Below are positions 17,663 through 25,301 of a DNA stretch of 64,000 nucleotides, piece by piece. How positions within the stretch are numbered: position 1 is the first letter of the stretch; each line of letters starts with the position of its first letter. Source of the DNA: Nocardia sputorum (lineage in GTDB: Bacteria; Actinomycetota; Actinomycetes; Mycobacteriales; Mycobacteriaceae). The notes beneath the pieces were generated by a model. The model had not been told where the DNA came from. It made no database searches and worked only from the letters and a program-made list of their open reading frames with translations. The stretch spans positions 2,666,001-2,730,000 of the forward strand of contig NZ_AP026978.1 of NCBI RefSeq assembly GCF_027924405.1. Reading direction: 5' to 3'. The position numbers and the translations under genes were made by a program.

Positions 17663-18654
17663 CGGACCGACCGTGGATGCAGCCGCGGGGCTATCTCGGC
17701 GCCGACGCGGTGCAGGCATTCCGCGTATCGGGGATGGCCGACCGCGAGGGGGATCTGGAACAGCACCTCGGTGGCGGCGGCGAGGCCTCGGTCCTCGCGC
17801 AGCTGTTCCACGATCTGCTCGGCGGATCCGATCCGGATGCGGTTGTCCGCCAGAAGCCGTCGCCGGTCGGCGGCGCTCGGCGGCTGCGGGTAGTAGGCCG
17901 GGCTCAGTCGGATGTCGGTGTCGAGCAGGTCGAGCGCGTCGCGCTCGCTGTCACCGGGCAGCACCGTGACGCTCGCCCCGATGCGCGGCGTGCCGCGGCA
18001 AGAGGACAGGTAGGCGTCGACGAGGTCGGCGACATCGCCGCCTGCGCGCGCCTGCGAGTTGCCGTGCGGAAGCAGTCCGTCGCCGGCCGCGCCCGCGCGC
18101 CGCGCGGTGTCGCTGTTGCCGGTGGACTGCCAGAGCCGGGAACGCAGGGTGCCCGGTGGCGGATACAGGGCGATGTCGTCGGTGACGCGCCCGGAAGCCA
18201 GTAGACGCTGTAGCGCGGCCAGCCGGTCGGCGTACAGCGACTCCCGGTCGGTGTCGGGAACACCGAATCCGCTGTAGCTGGAGGCGGAGTGGCCGAATCC
18301 GAGGCCCTTGCCGACACCGAGTTCGAGCCGTCCACCGCTGAGCGCGTCGGTGACCACCGCGTCCTCGGCCAGGCGCACCGGATGTTCGAACGGCAGCGCG
18401 ACCACGCCGGTGCCGAGCCGGATCGTGGCGGTGTGCTGGGCGACCGCGGCGACGAAGGGGAACACGGAGGGCAGTGCGGCGTGATGGGCCTCGAAATGCC
18501 GGGTCGCGAACCAGACGGTGCCGAAGCCGAGTCGTTCGGCGCGCACACCGATGTCGATGGTGTGCCGGTAGACCTCGGCGACGGGCGGGCCGCTGCGCAA
18601 CTGCACGAACAACGACGGCGCGTCGGTCACGGCCGGCGACGAAGAAGTGATCAC
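17659..18654 (-). CDS. Luciferase-like (LLM class) flavin-dependent monooxygenase
   Basis: 331 residues. The GTG start at 18654 overlaps the stop of the preceding gene in the sequence GTGA, so the two are translationally coupled. The frame remains open far upstream, but that is antisense-type noise. Motifs such as W-F-A-T-R-H-F-E-A-H-H, L-G-T-G-V-V-A-L-P-F-E-H-P-V-R and L-E-L-G-V-G-K-G mark the bacterial-luciferase-like FMNH2 oxygenase superfamily. Together with the SnaA/DszA-type enzyme it likely oxidises an organosulfur or similar substrate using reduced flavin from a reductase encoded elsewhere; none is present nearby. Confidence 0.88.
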   Translation of the reverse strand: MITSSSPAVTDAPSLFVQLRSGPPVAEVYRHTIDIGVRAERLGFGTVWFATRHFEAHHAALPSVFPFVAAVAQHTATIRLGTGVVALPFEHPVRLAEDAVVTDALSGGRLELGVGKGLGFGHSASSYSGFGVPDTDRESLYADRLAALQRLLASGRVTDDIALYPPPGTLRSRLWQSTGNSDTARRAGAAGDGLLPHGNSQARAGGDVADLVDAYLSSCRGTPRIGASVTVLPGDSERDALDLLDTDIRLSPAYYPQPPSAADRRRLLADNRIRIGSAEQIVEQLREDRGLAAATEVLFQIPLAVGHPRYAECLHRVGAEIAPRLHPRSVR

Positions 18655-19955
18655 AGCCGGTAGTGCCCTCTCAGGGTGGTGGTGTCGTATTCGGTGCGGA
18701 AGAGGCCGCGACGGCGCAGCAGCGGAACGACATGGTCGACGAAATCGGCCAGCCCGCCGGGCAATTCGTCGATCATCACGTTGAAACCGTCGACAGCGCC
18801 CGCCTCGAACCAGTCCGCGATGAATCCGGCCACCTGGTCCGGGCCGCCGACCACCTTGGCGTGCACACTGCCCGAGGCCAGCAGTCGCGCCGCGCCGCGC
18901 GTGTCCGCGCCACTGGAGCGCACGTACTCGAGCAGCACCGCGCGTTGTCCGCGTGATCCCGCGTCGGTGGTCTCGTCGGGGATCCGCTCCCACGGGAACG
19001 GTGCGTTCAGGTCGAGATCGGCGGGGTCGACGCCGAGCCGATCGGCGAGGTTGACCAGTTGGACGTCGTCGGGAATGAGGTCGATGAGCTCGCGCTCGCG
19101 TCGCCGGGCCGCGGCTTCGGAATCGGCGAGCACGACGATCAGCCCCGGCAACAGCTTCACACTGTCGGGGGCGCGCCCTGCGTCGGCGGCCCGACGCCGG
19201 AGTTCGGTGCGGCGCTGTGCCGCGGACTCGGGATCGACGTGTGCGGAGTAGACGGCGTCCGCCGTCCTCGCGCCCAGTTCCACGCCGTGGGTGGAGGCGC
19301 CCGCTTGGATCAATACCGGCCTGCCGTGGGTCAGTGGAGGCGCCTTCAACGGCCCGGCCACCCGGAAGAACTTGCCGTCGTGGTCGATCGGCCGCACCAC
19401 CGCCGGGTCCAGGTAACGGCCGGTGGCCTTGTCCCCGACGACCGCGTCGGCGGGCACCGAATCCCACAGCGCGGTCACCACGTCGAGGAATTCGGCGGCG
19501 CGGGCGTACCGTTCGGACTTCGGCAGGGCCTGGTCCAGGGAGTAGTTGCGGGCTGCGGCGTCGCCGCCGGTGACGACGTAGTTCCAGCCCACCCTGCCAC
19601 CGGACACCGCCGACAGCGCGGCGAACGAGCGTGCCAGATTGTAGGGGTCGCTGTAGGACGTCGTGGCGGTGATGATCAGGCCGATGTGGCTGGTGTGCGC
19701 GGCCAGCACGGATTGGGCGATGAACGGGTCGAGCAGCCGGCTCGGCGCATTCCAGTCCTTGGCCTGGATGTCCGGTGAGTCGGCCAGGAACACGGCATCG
19801 AGCAGTCCGCGTTCGGCGATGCGTGCCACGTCGAGGTAGTGCTCGATCCCGACGAAATGCGCCGCGGGTTGTTCGGCGCGCCGCCACGGGCTGCCGAGGG
19901 TGCCGCCGGGTATCAGGTTGGCGTTGAGGATGACATGTCGTGGCTGGTCGGCCAT
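18651..19955 (-). CDS. NtaA/SnaA/DszA-family FMN-dependent monooxygenase
   Basis: 434 residues; ATG preceded by GGAG. Family traits include V-I-L-N-A-N-L-I-P-G-G near the start, A-V-F-L-A-D-S-P-D, the long insertion with S-Y-S-D-P-Y-N-L-A-R-S-F-A, and S-G-G-R-V-G-W-N-Y-V-V-T (residues 120-131). This family uses FMNH2 to oxygenate sulfones, aminocarboxylates or related compounds. It lies 18 nt after a sulfurtransferase gene and overlaps the LLM gene by 4 nt, giving a three-gene operon whose context points to organosulfur use. The exact substrate cannot be read from sequence. Confidence 0.9.
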   Translation of the reverse strand: MADQPRHVILNANLIPGGTLGSPWRRAEQPAAHFVGIEHYLDVARIAERGLLDAVFLADSPDIQAKDWNAPSRLLDPFIAQSVLAAHTSHIGLIITATTSYSDPYNLARSFAALSAVSGGRVGWNYVVTGGDAAARNYSLDQALPKSERYARAAEFLDVVTALWDSVPADAVVGDKATGRYLDPAVVRPIDHDGKFFRVAGPLKAPPLTHGRPVLIQAGASTHGVELGARTADAVYSAHVDPESAAQRRTELRRRAADAGRAPDSVKLLPGLIVVLADSEAAARRRERELIDLIPDDVQLVNLADRLGVDPADLDLNAPFPWERIPDETTDAGSRGQRAVLLEYVRSSGADTRGAARLLASGSVHAKVVGGPDQVAGFIADWFEAGAVDGFNVMIDELPGGLADFVDHVVPLLRRRGLFRTEYDTTTLRGHYRL

Positions 19956-19973
19956 GGGCGGATCTCCGGGGGA

Positions 19974-20828
19974 TCAGAGTGACGGGACGGGGCCGGGCGC
20001 GGGGGAGTCGCCGCGGACGAGGGGGCGTGCCGGGTCGGCGGTCCACTGCGAGAGCGAGCCGGGATACAGGGCGATCTCGATGCCGAGCGTGGCGAGGACG
20101 AAGACCTGCAGGGCCGCGGCCATCGCGCTGCCGCAGTGGGTGGCCGCGGGCGTCGCGGGGCCGAGGCCGAGGCCGTGATAGCGCGCACGCAAGGTGTGTT
20201 CGTCGCGGAGCAGTCCGTGCTCGTCGAAGTCGTCGAAGACCGGCGCGCTCACGGCGTCGGGGATGTGACCGGCGAATAGGCCCTCGCCGCGATAGTGGCT
20301 GTGCGGGCGGGCATCGAGGAGGATGCCGCGTGCGGGCAGGGTCGCGACGGCGGCGGTGCCGACGACGGGAAGTCCGCCGGGCCGCGCGGACACGGTTCCC
20401 GCCGCGACGGTTTCGGCGCCGCGGACGACGGGGCCGCCGGCCGCGCGCCACGCCCGCAGCCCACCGTCGAGGAGCCGGACGTCGGTCAGTCCCGCCCAGC
20501 GCAGGACCCACCAGGCGCGGGCGGCGGGCACCGAGCGGGAGTCGTCGTAGACCACCACGGTGCTGTCGGCGCGGATGCCCCAGCGCCGGAGCGCGGCGGT
20601 GAGTGGTCCGGCTTCCGGAAGCGGGCGGGCGCCGGAGCTCGCGGTGGCGGCGCCCGCCAGGTCGGCGTCGACGTCGACGAACCGCGCTCCGGGCAGGTGC
20701 CCGCGCCGGAATCCGTTCGGGTCGGGTCCGACCGCGCCGACCCGGACGTCGAGCAGCACCAGCTGTTTCGGTGGGTCGTCACGCAACCTGCTTGCGGAGA
20801 TGAGGTGGGCGGCACGGGCGCCGGACAT
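19974..20828 (-). CDS. Sulfurtransferase with two rhodanese domains
   Basis: 284 residues; ATG with AAAGGAA upstream. The N-terminal inactive rhodanese domain (about 10-135) contains the CH2A-like motif F-R-R-G-H-L-P-G-A. The C-terminal domain carries the catalytic loop H-C-G-S-A-M-A-A with Cys232, matching the thiosulfate or mercaptopyruvate sulfurtransferase pattern. First gene of the minus-strand operon with the two monooxygenases. It probably handles sulfane sulfur or sulfite produced during desulfonation. It is divergent from a second, different sulfurtransferase at 21002. Confidence 0.9.
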   Translation of the reverse strand: MSGARAAHLISASRLRDDPPKQLVLLDVRVGAVGPDPNGFRRGHLPGARFVDVDADLAGAATASSGARPLPEAGPLTAALRRWGIRADSTVVVYDDSRSVPAARAWWVLRWAGLTDVRLLDGGLRAWRAAGGPVVRGAETVAAGTVSARPGGLPVVGTAAVATLPARGILLDARPHSHYRGEGLFAGHIPDAVSAPVFDDFDEHGLLRDEHTLRARYHGLGLGPATPAATHCGSAMAAALQVFVLATLGIEIALYPGSLSQWTADPARPLVRGDSPAPGPVPSL

Positions 20829-20866
20829 CGCGTTCCTTTCGACGCTCGGACGATGCGCGGTGCCGA

Positions 20867-20954
20867 GGATATGTATTCCGACGCGCTGGAAACATAATTC
20901 CAGTCTTCGTGACTTTTTGTGTTCACAGTATCGCGGTGCCGCTCATATGTTTTC
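20867..20954. promoter_or_regulatory. ACATAT-type sites in the divergent sulfurtransferase promoter
   Basis: Three sites related to those at the MocR promoter: GGATATGTATTCC (20867-20879, minus orientation GGAATACATATCC), CGCTGGAAACATAATTCC (20884-20901) and CATATGTTTTC (20944-20954, minus orientation GAAAACATATG). They lie in the 173-bp AT-richer gap between the divergent operons and are candidate MocR operators. Confidence 0.5.
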
Positions 20955-21001
20955 ACCGCCGAGGTCGCCCGACCCGGCGCAAATCAGCGGGAGGGGCTGC
21001 T

Positions 21002-21889
21002 GTGGGAGACATCCTGACGAGCCGAGTCGTCGACGCGGAATGGTTGCGGACCCGCCTCTGGGACCCCAGCGTCGTCGTCATCGAGGTGACCAACACACCG
21101 GCTGCCGAGTCGGACCGCGGCGCCATCGCGGGTGCGCGCACTGTGTACTGGAAGGATCTGCTCTGGCACCGCTCGCGCCGGGAATTCCCCTCGGCGCCGG
21201 TTCTGATAGATCGTCTGCGCGCGCTGGGCGCCGGTGCCGAGTCGACGGTGGTCTTCGCGGGCGAGCCGACGCAGTTCGCCGCGTACGCCCTCTGGGTGGC
21301 CGCGGCCGTCGGGGTCGGTGGCGACCTGCGCTATCTGGACGGTGGATTGCCCGCGTGGCGCGCCACCGAAGCGGCGAACGGCACCCCGTCGAGCGCCTCC
21401 GCCGCACCGATCGAGCGCGCTGCCGAGGCGCGGGTCTCCGAGTCGCCGCAACCGCTGCCTCAGGTCGCGCCGCGCCACGACGAAATCGTCGTCGGCCGGG
21501 ACGAGGTACGCGCCGCACTCGGATCGCCCATCGCGATCCTGGATCTGCGCTCGCCGCAAGAGTATTCGGGTCTGCGGGTGTCCCCGCTCACCGAGCCGAT
21601 CGATCACGGCGCCGAACGGGCGGGCCGGATTCCGGGCGCGCGGAGCCTGCCCGCGCAGGATCTGCTCGACGAGCACGGACTGCTGCGGCCGGTGTCCGAA
21701 CTCCGGGAGCGGGTGGCGGCGCTCGGCATCGACGGCGCCGACCGGATCATCGCCTACTGCCGGCTCTCCCATCGCGCCGCGCTGGGCTGGCTGGTGTTCA
21801 CCGACCTGCTCGACGATCACCGGATCCGCGTCTACGACGGATCCTGGACCGAATGGGGCAGCCTGGTCGGCGCGCCCATCGAGGACTGA
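21002..21889 (+). CDS. Second rhodanese-type sulfurtransferase
   Basis: 295 residues from GTG 21002, chosen because GGGAGGGG lies just upstream; an upstream in-frame ATG at 20909 would run through the operator region. Two rhodanese domains are present: the first has Y-L-D-G-G-L-P-A-W-R (about 110-120), and the second has I-L-D-L-R-S-P-Q-E-Y and the active loop Y-C-R-L-S-H-R-A with Cys253. The loop differs from the C-G-S-A type of the divergent paralogue, suggesting a different donor or acceptor. It heads an operon with an ABC importer (6-nt gap to the first permease). Confidence 0.88.
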   Translation: MGDILTSRVVDAEWLRTRLWDPSVVVIEVTNTPAAESDRGAIAGARTVYWKDLLWHRSRREFPSAPVLIDRLRALGAGAESTVVFAGEPTQFAAYALWVAAAVGVGGDLRYLDGGLPAWRATEAANGTPSSASAAPIERAAEARVSESPQPLPQVAPRHDEIVVGRDEVRAALGSPIAILDLRSPQEYSGLRVSPLTEPIDHGAERAGRIPGARSLPAQDLLDEHGLLRPVSELRERVAALGIDGADRIIAYCRLSHRAALGWLVFTDLLDDHRIRVYDGSWTEWGSLVGAPIED

Positions 21890-21895
21890 GCCGCG

Positions 21896-22843
21896 ATGAA
21901 TCCACACCGGCGCAGCATGATCGGCCGCATCGCGGGCGTAGTCCTGTCCGCGGTGGCGATGATGTGGGCCGCGGTCACCCTGGCATTCCTGGCCGTGCAC
22001 ATCGCCCCCGGTGATCCGGTCACCGCGATCATGGGGGAGTCCAGCGATCCGGCCCTGCGTGCGCGGATCGAACAGGACTGGGGTCTGGACCGCCCACTGC
22101 TCGTGCAGTACGGGCGACACCTCGGACGGCTGCTACACGGCGACCTCGGCTACTCGTACGTGCGTGGCGAACCCGTCACCGACATCGTGTTCGGCGAACA
22201 ATTGGGCAGCAGCGCGCAACTCGCCGGATTCGCCCTGCTCCTCGCGGTCATCCTCGCGCCACTGCTGGCCGTGCTCACCGCGGGCAGGCGCGATGTACTG
22301 AGCCGGTCGATCACCACGGCCGAGATCGTGGTGGCCTCCGCGCCGCCCTTCTGGACCGGACTGCTGTTGATCTGGATCTTCGCCTTCACGCTGAAGGTGC
22401 TGCCGGTGACCGCGGGCAACGAGTTCCAGCGCCTGATCCTCCCGGCCGTCACCCTGGCCCTGCCCATCGCCGCGGTGTTGTCCCAGGTGATGCGTGAGGG
22501 GATCGAGCGCGCGCTCGAGCAGCCGTTCGCGTTGACGGCCCGATCGCGTGGGATCGGCGCCATCCGCCTGCGCCTGCGCCACGGACTGCGCCATTCCCTG
22601 ATCCCCGCCGCGACTCTGGCCGGATGGGCCGTGAGCGGACTGCTCACCGGGACCGTCGTCATCGAGGAGGTCTTCGGCCGGTCCGGCGTGGGGCGGGCGA
22701 CGGTCGAGGCCGTCGGCTATTCCGACGTTCCGGTGGTGCTCGGTGTCGCGCTGCTGTCGGCCGCGGTCTATCTGATCGTCACGGTCGTCGTCGACATCGC
22801 CTATCTCTGGATCGACCCGCGCCTGCAGGAGGCTTCCGCATGA
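21896..22843 (+). CDS. ABC transporter permease, DppB-like
   Basis: 315 residues with an N-terminal membrane helix, a large periplasmic-side loop (P-G-D-P-V-T-A-I-M-G) and five further helices. The C-terminal G-x-x-x-V-I-E-E-V-F-G-R-S-G-V-G motif is typical of dipeptide/nickel-type importer permeases. It partners with the next permease, whose start overlaps this stop (ATGA). With the ATPase and the lipoprotein downstream it forms a complete importer. Its linkage to sulfurtransferases and monooxygenases suggests the cargo is a sulfur-containing solute, but the family also imports peptides and metals. Confidence 0.92.
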   Translation: MNPHRRSMIGRIAGVVLSAVAMMWAAVTLAFLAVHIAPGDPVTAIMGESSDPALRARIEQDWGLDRPLLVQYGRHLGRLLHGDLGYSYVRGEPVTDIVFGEQLGSSAQLAGFALLLAVILAPLLAVLTAGRRDVLSRSITTAEIVVASAPPFWTGLLLIWIFAFTLKVLPVTAGNEFQRLILPAVTLALPIAAVLSQVMREGIERALEQPFALTARSRGIGAIRLRLRHGLRHSLIPAATLAGWAVSGLLTGTVVIEEVFGRSGVGRATVEAVGYSDVPVVLGVALLSAAVYLIVTVVVDIAYLWIDPRLQEASA

Positions 22844-23691
22844 CGACAGCCATACTGCGGCAACGCTTCACGCTCTCGGTGCCGCACCGTCCCGTCGCCG
22901 TCCTGATCGCAGGCGCGGTGCTCGTTCTCGCGGTGGCCGCCGCCCTCGTGCCCGCCCTGCTCGCCTCCGGCGACCCCCTGCGGACCGACCTGGTCGCCGC
23001 GCATCTGGCGCCGTCGCTGTCACATCCGTTCGGCACCGATCAACTCGGCCGTGACGTGTTCACCCGTGTCGTGCACGGCGCCCGGTTGTCGCTGTTCATC
23101 GGGGTGTCGGCAACGGCGCTCGCGGTGCTGCTCGGCGTGAGTGCCGGACTGGTGGCCGGAATCGGTGGCCGAGTCGTGGACGCCATCGCCTCGCGTGTCT
23201 TCGATCTGCTCGGCGCGTTCCCCGAGGTGCTGCTCGCCCTGGTGCTCATCACCTTCACGGGCACCGGAACCGGCAATCTCGTTCTCGCCCTCGGCATCGC
23301 CGCGGCACCGAGATTCGCCAGGGTGATGCGGGCGGAGACCCGGGCGGTGCGCGCCGCCGACCATGTCGCGCAGGCGCGCCTGCTGACCCGGTCACGCGCG
23401 CGGATCGTCGTTCGCCACATCCTGCCGAACGCGTTGCGGTCGCTGCCGGTTGTGGTCACCCTCGGCCTCGGGACCAGCATTCTCGGCGCCGCCGCCTTGA
23501 GTTTCCTCGGCTTCGGCCCGCAACCTCCCGATCCGGAGTGGGGTTCCATGCTCGCCGAGGCGCACGGCGATCTGCGTATCGCGTGGTGGTCGGTCGCCTT
23601 TCCCGGCGCCGCCGTCACGGTCGTGGTCCTGGCCACCACGGTGCTCGGCCGCCACGTCGGGCACCGCTTCGAACGAAGGGCACAGCCATGA
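22840..23691 (+). CDS. ABC transporter permease, DppC-like
   Basis: 283 residues. The ATG at 22840 overlaps the preceding stop; an upstream open frame is noise. It shows the DppC hallmarks F-G-T-D-Q-L-G-R-D-V-F-T-R-V near residues 62-75 and the late motif A-A-L-S-F-L-G-F-G. Six membrane segments are expected. It overlaps the ATPase gene by 4 nt (ATGA). It forms the heterodimeric channel with the DppB-like permease. Confidence 0.92.
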   Translation: MTTAILRQRFTLSVPHRPVAVLIAGAVLVLAVAAALVPALLASGDPLRTDLVAAHLAPSLSHPFGTDQLGRDVFTRVVHGARLSLFIGVSATALAVLLGVSAGLVAGIGGRVVDAIASRVFDLLGAFPEVLLALVLITFTGTGTGNLVLALGIAAAPRFARVMRAETRAVRAADHVAQARLLTRSRARIVVRHILPNALRSLPVVVTLGLGTSILGAAALSFLGFGPQPPDPEWGSMLAEAHGDLRIAWWSVAFPGAAVTVVVLATTVLGRHVGHRFERRAQP

Positions 23692-25301
23692 CGCTCACCG
23701 CCGCCGCCGTGCCGAGCACGGACACCGTGACCGACACCGTGCTGAGCGTGCGGAACCTGCGCGTCGGTTTCCCAAGGACCGCGGGCGATGTCGTCGAGGG
23801 CGTCGGCTTCGACCTGCGGCGCGGCGAGATCCTCGCCATCGTCGGCGAATCGGGTTCGGGCAAATCGGTGACCACGCGCAGCCTTGTCGGCCTCGCGGGG
23901 GCAGGCGCCCGGGTGCGGGCCGACCGTTTCGAGCTGTTCGGCGCCCCGGCCCTAGGACTGAGCGAACGGCAGTGGCGCCGGGTCCGTGGCACCCGGATCG
24001 GATTGGTGTTCCAGGACGCGCTCGTCGCGCTCGATCCGCTGCGCACCATCACCGACGAGATGACCGAAGCGTTGCGCGCGACACCGCGCTCCCTGCGCGC
24101 GGCCCGCATCGACGAGCTGCTGCGCTCGGTGGGGATCGCCGATCCCGAGGTGCGCAAGCGGCAGCGACCGTTCCAGCTGTCGGGTGGCCAGCGCCAGCGC
24201 GCGCTGATCGCCTCCGCCCTGGCGGGCGATCCGGACATCCTCATCGCCGACGAACCGACCACGGCGCTGGATGTGACGGTCCAGGCGCAGGTGCTCGAAC
24301 TGCTGGTCCGGCAGGTCGCGGGCGGGCGGTCGATGATCCTGGTGAGCCACGATCTGGCGGTGGTGGCCTCGGTGGCCGATCGCATTCTGGTGATGAAAGC
24401 GGGCCGCGTCGTCGAGCAGGGGCCCGCGGCGCAGGTCATCGGCGATCCGCGGCACGTGTACACCAAGGCACTGATCGCCGCGGTGCCGCGGGGCCGGGCG
24501 GGCGCACCGCCGTCACGTTCGGGCGCACCGGTTTTCACCGCTAGGGCGCTGACCAAGTCGTATCGGGTGCGGGGCCGTGCGGTGCCCGCGGTAGCCGACA
24601 TCGGCTTCGAGGTCCGGGCCGGTGAGGTGCTCGGCGTGGTCGGCGAATCCGGTTCGGGCAAGTCGACGGTGGCGAAGATGATCACCGGGCTGATCCAGCC
24701 GGACGGCGGCGAGATGCGTTTCACCGGAGCGCCGTTGACGCCGCGCACCCGCCGTCCCGGGCGGATCGGCCTGGTCGCGCAGGATTCGACCGGCTCCTTC
24801 GACCCCCGCTACCGGGTGGGCGAGATCATCGGCGAGAGCGTCGCCTTGCGGGTCGGCCGTCGCCGGCGGCGCGCCGAGGTGCTGGATCTGCTCGACGCGG
24901 TGCACCTGCCGACAGGCAGCATCGATCGCCACCCCCGCGAACTGTCGGGCGGACAGCGTCAGCGCGTCAATATCGCCAGGGCGCTGGGCAGCAGGCCGGA
25001 ACTGGTGGTGTGCGACGAGCCGGTGTCGGCACTCGACATCTCGGTGCAGGCCCAGATCCTCGAGCTGATCGCCGAACTCGCGCGTGAGCGCGGGGTCGGC
25101 ATCGTCTTCATCTCCCACGATCTCGCCGTGGTCCGGCAGATCTGTCACCGCCTGCTCGTTCTGCATGGCGGCGTGATCGTCGAATCCGGTTCGGCCGACG
25201 ACGTTTTCACGGCGCCGGCTTCCCCGTACACACGTTCCCTGCTCGATTCCGTGCCGCGCCTGGCGGTACCGGACACCACAGAAAGCCCTTCGCGTGCGTA
25301 A
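23688..25301 (+). CDS. Fused dual ABC ATPase (DppD-DppF-like)
   Basis: 537 residues with two complete nucleotide-binding domains in one chain. Domain 1 has Walker A G-E-S-G-S-G-K-S, signature L-S-G-G-Q-R-Q-R and Walker B I-L-I-A-D-E-P-T. Domain 2 has G-E-S-G-S-G-K-S-T, L-S-G-G-Q-R-Q-R and L-V-V-C-D-E-P-V-S-A-L-D. Each ends in a loop with Y-T-K-A or Y-T-R-S-L typical of oligopeptide-type ATPases. It powers the importer formed with the two permeases. Both catalytic sites look intact. The start overlaps the preceding stop. Confidence 0.92.
   Translation: MTLTAAAVPSTDTVTDTVLSVRNLRVGFPRTAGDVVEGVGFDLRRGEILAIVGESGSGKSVTTRSLVGLAGAGARVRADRFELFGAPALGLSERQWRRVRGTRIGLVFQDALVALDPLRTITDEMTEALRATPRSLRAARIDELLRSVGIADPEVRKRQRPFQLSGGQRQRALIASALAGDPDILIADEPTTALDVTVQAQVLELLVRQVAGGRSMILVSHDLAVVASVADRILVMKAGRVVEQGPAAQVIGDPRHVYTKALIAAVPRGRAGAPPSRSGAPVFTARALTKSYRVRGRAVPAVADIGFEVRAGEVLGVVGESGSGKSTVAKMITGLIQPDGGEMRFTGAPLTPRTRRPGRIGLVAQDSTGSFDPRYRVGEIIGESVALRVGRRRRRAEVLDLLDAVHLPTGSIDRHPRELSGGQRQRVNIARALGSRPELVVCDEPVSALDISVQAQILELIAELARERGVGIVFISHDLAVVRQICHRLLVLHGGVIVESGSADDVFTAPASPYTRSLLDSVPRLAVPDTTESPSRA

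Noticed and set aside
18655..20511. Upstream extension of the LLM monooxygenase to a roughly 950-residue protein
   Set aside because: The extra part is Arg/Pro-rich and lies opposite or out of frame with the SnaA-like monooxygenase and the sulfurtransferase; the GTGA overlap at 18654 gives a normal-length enzyme.
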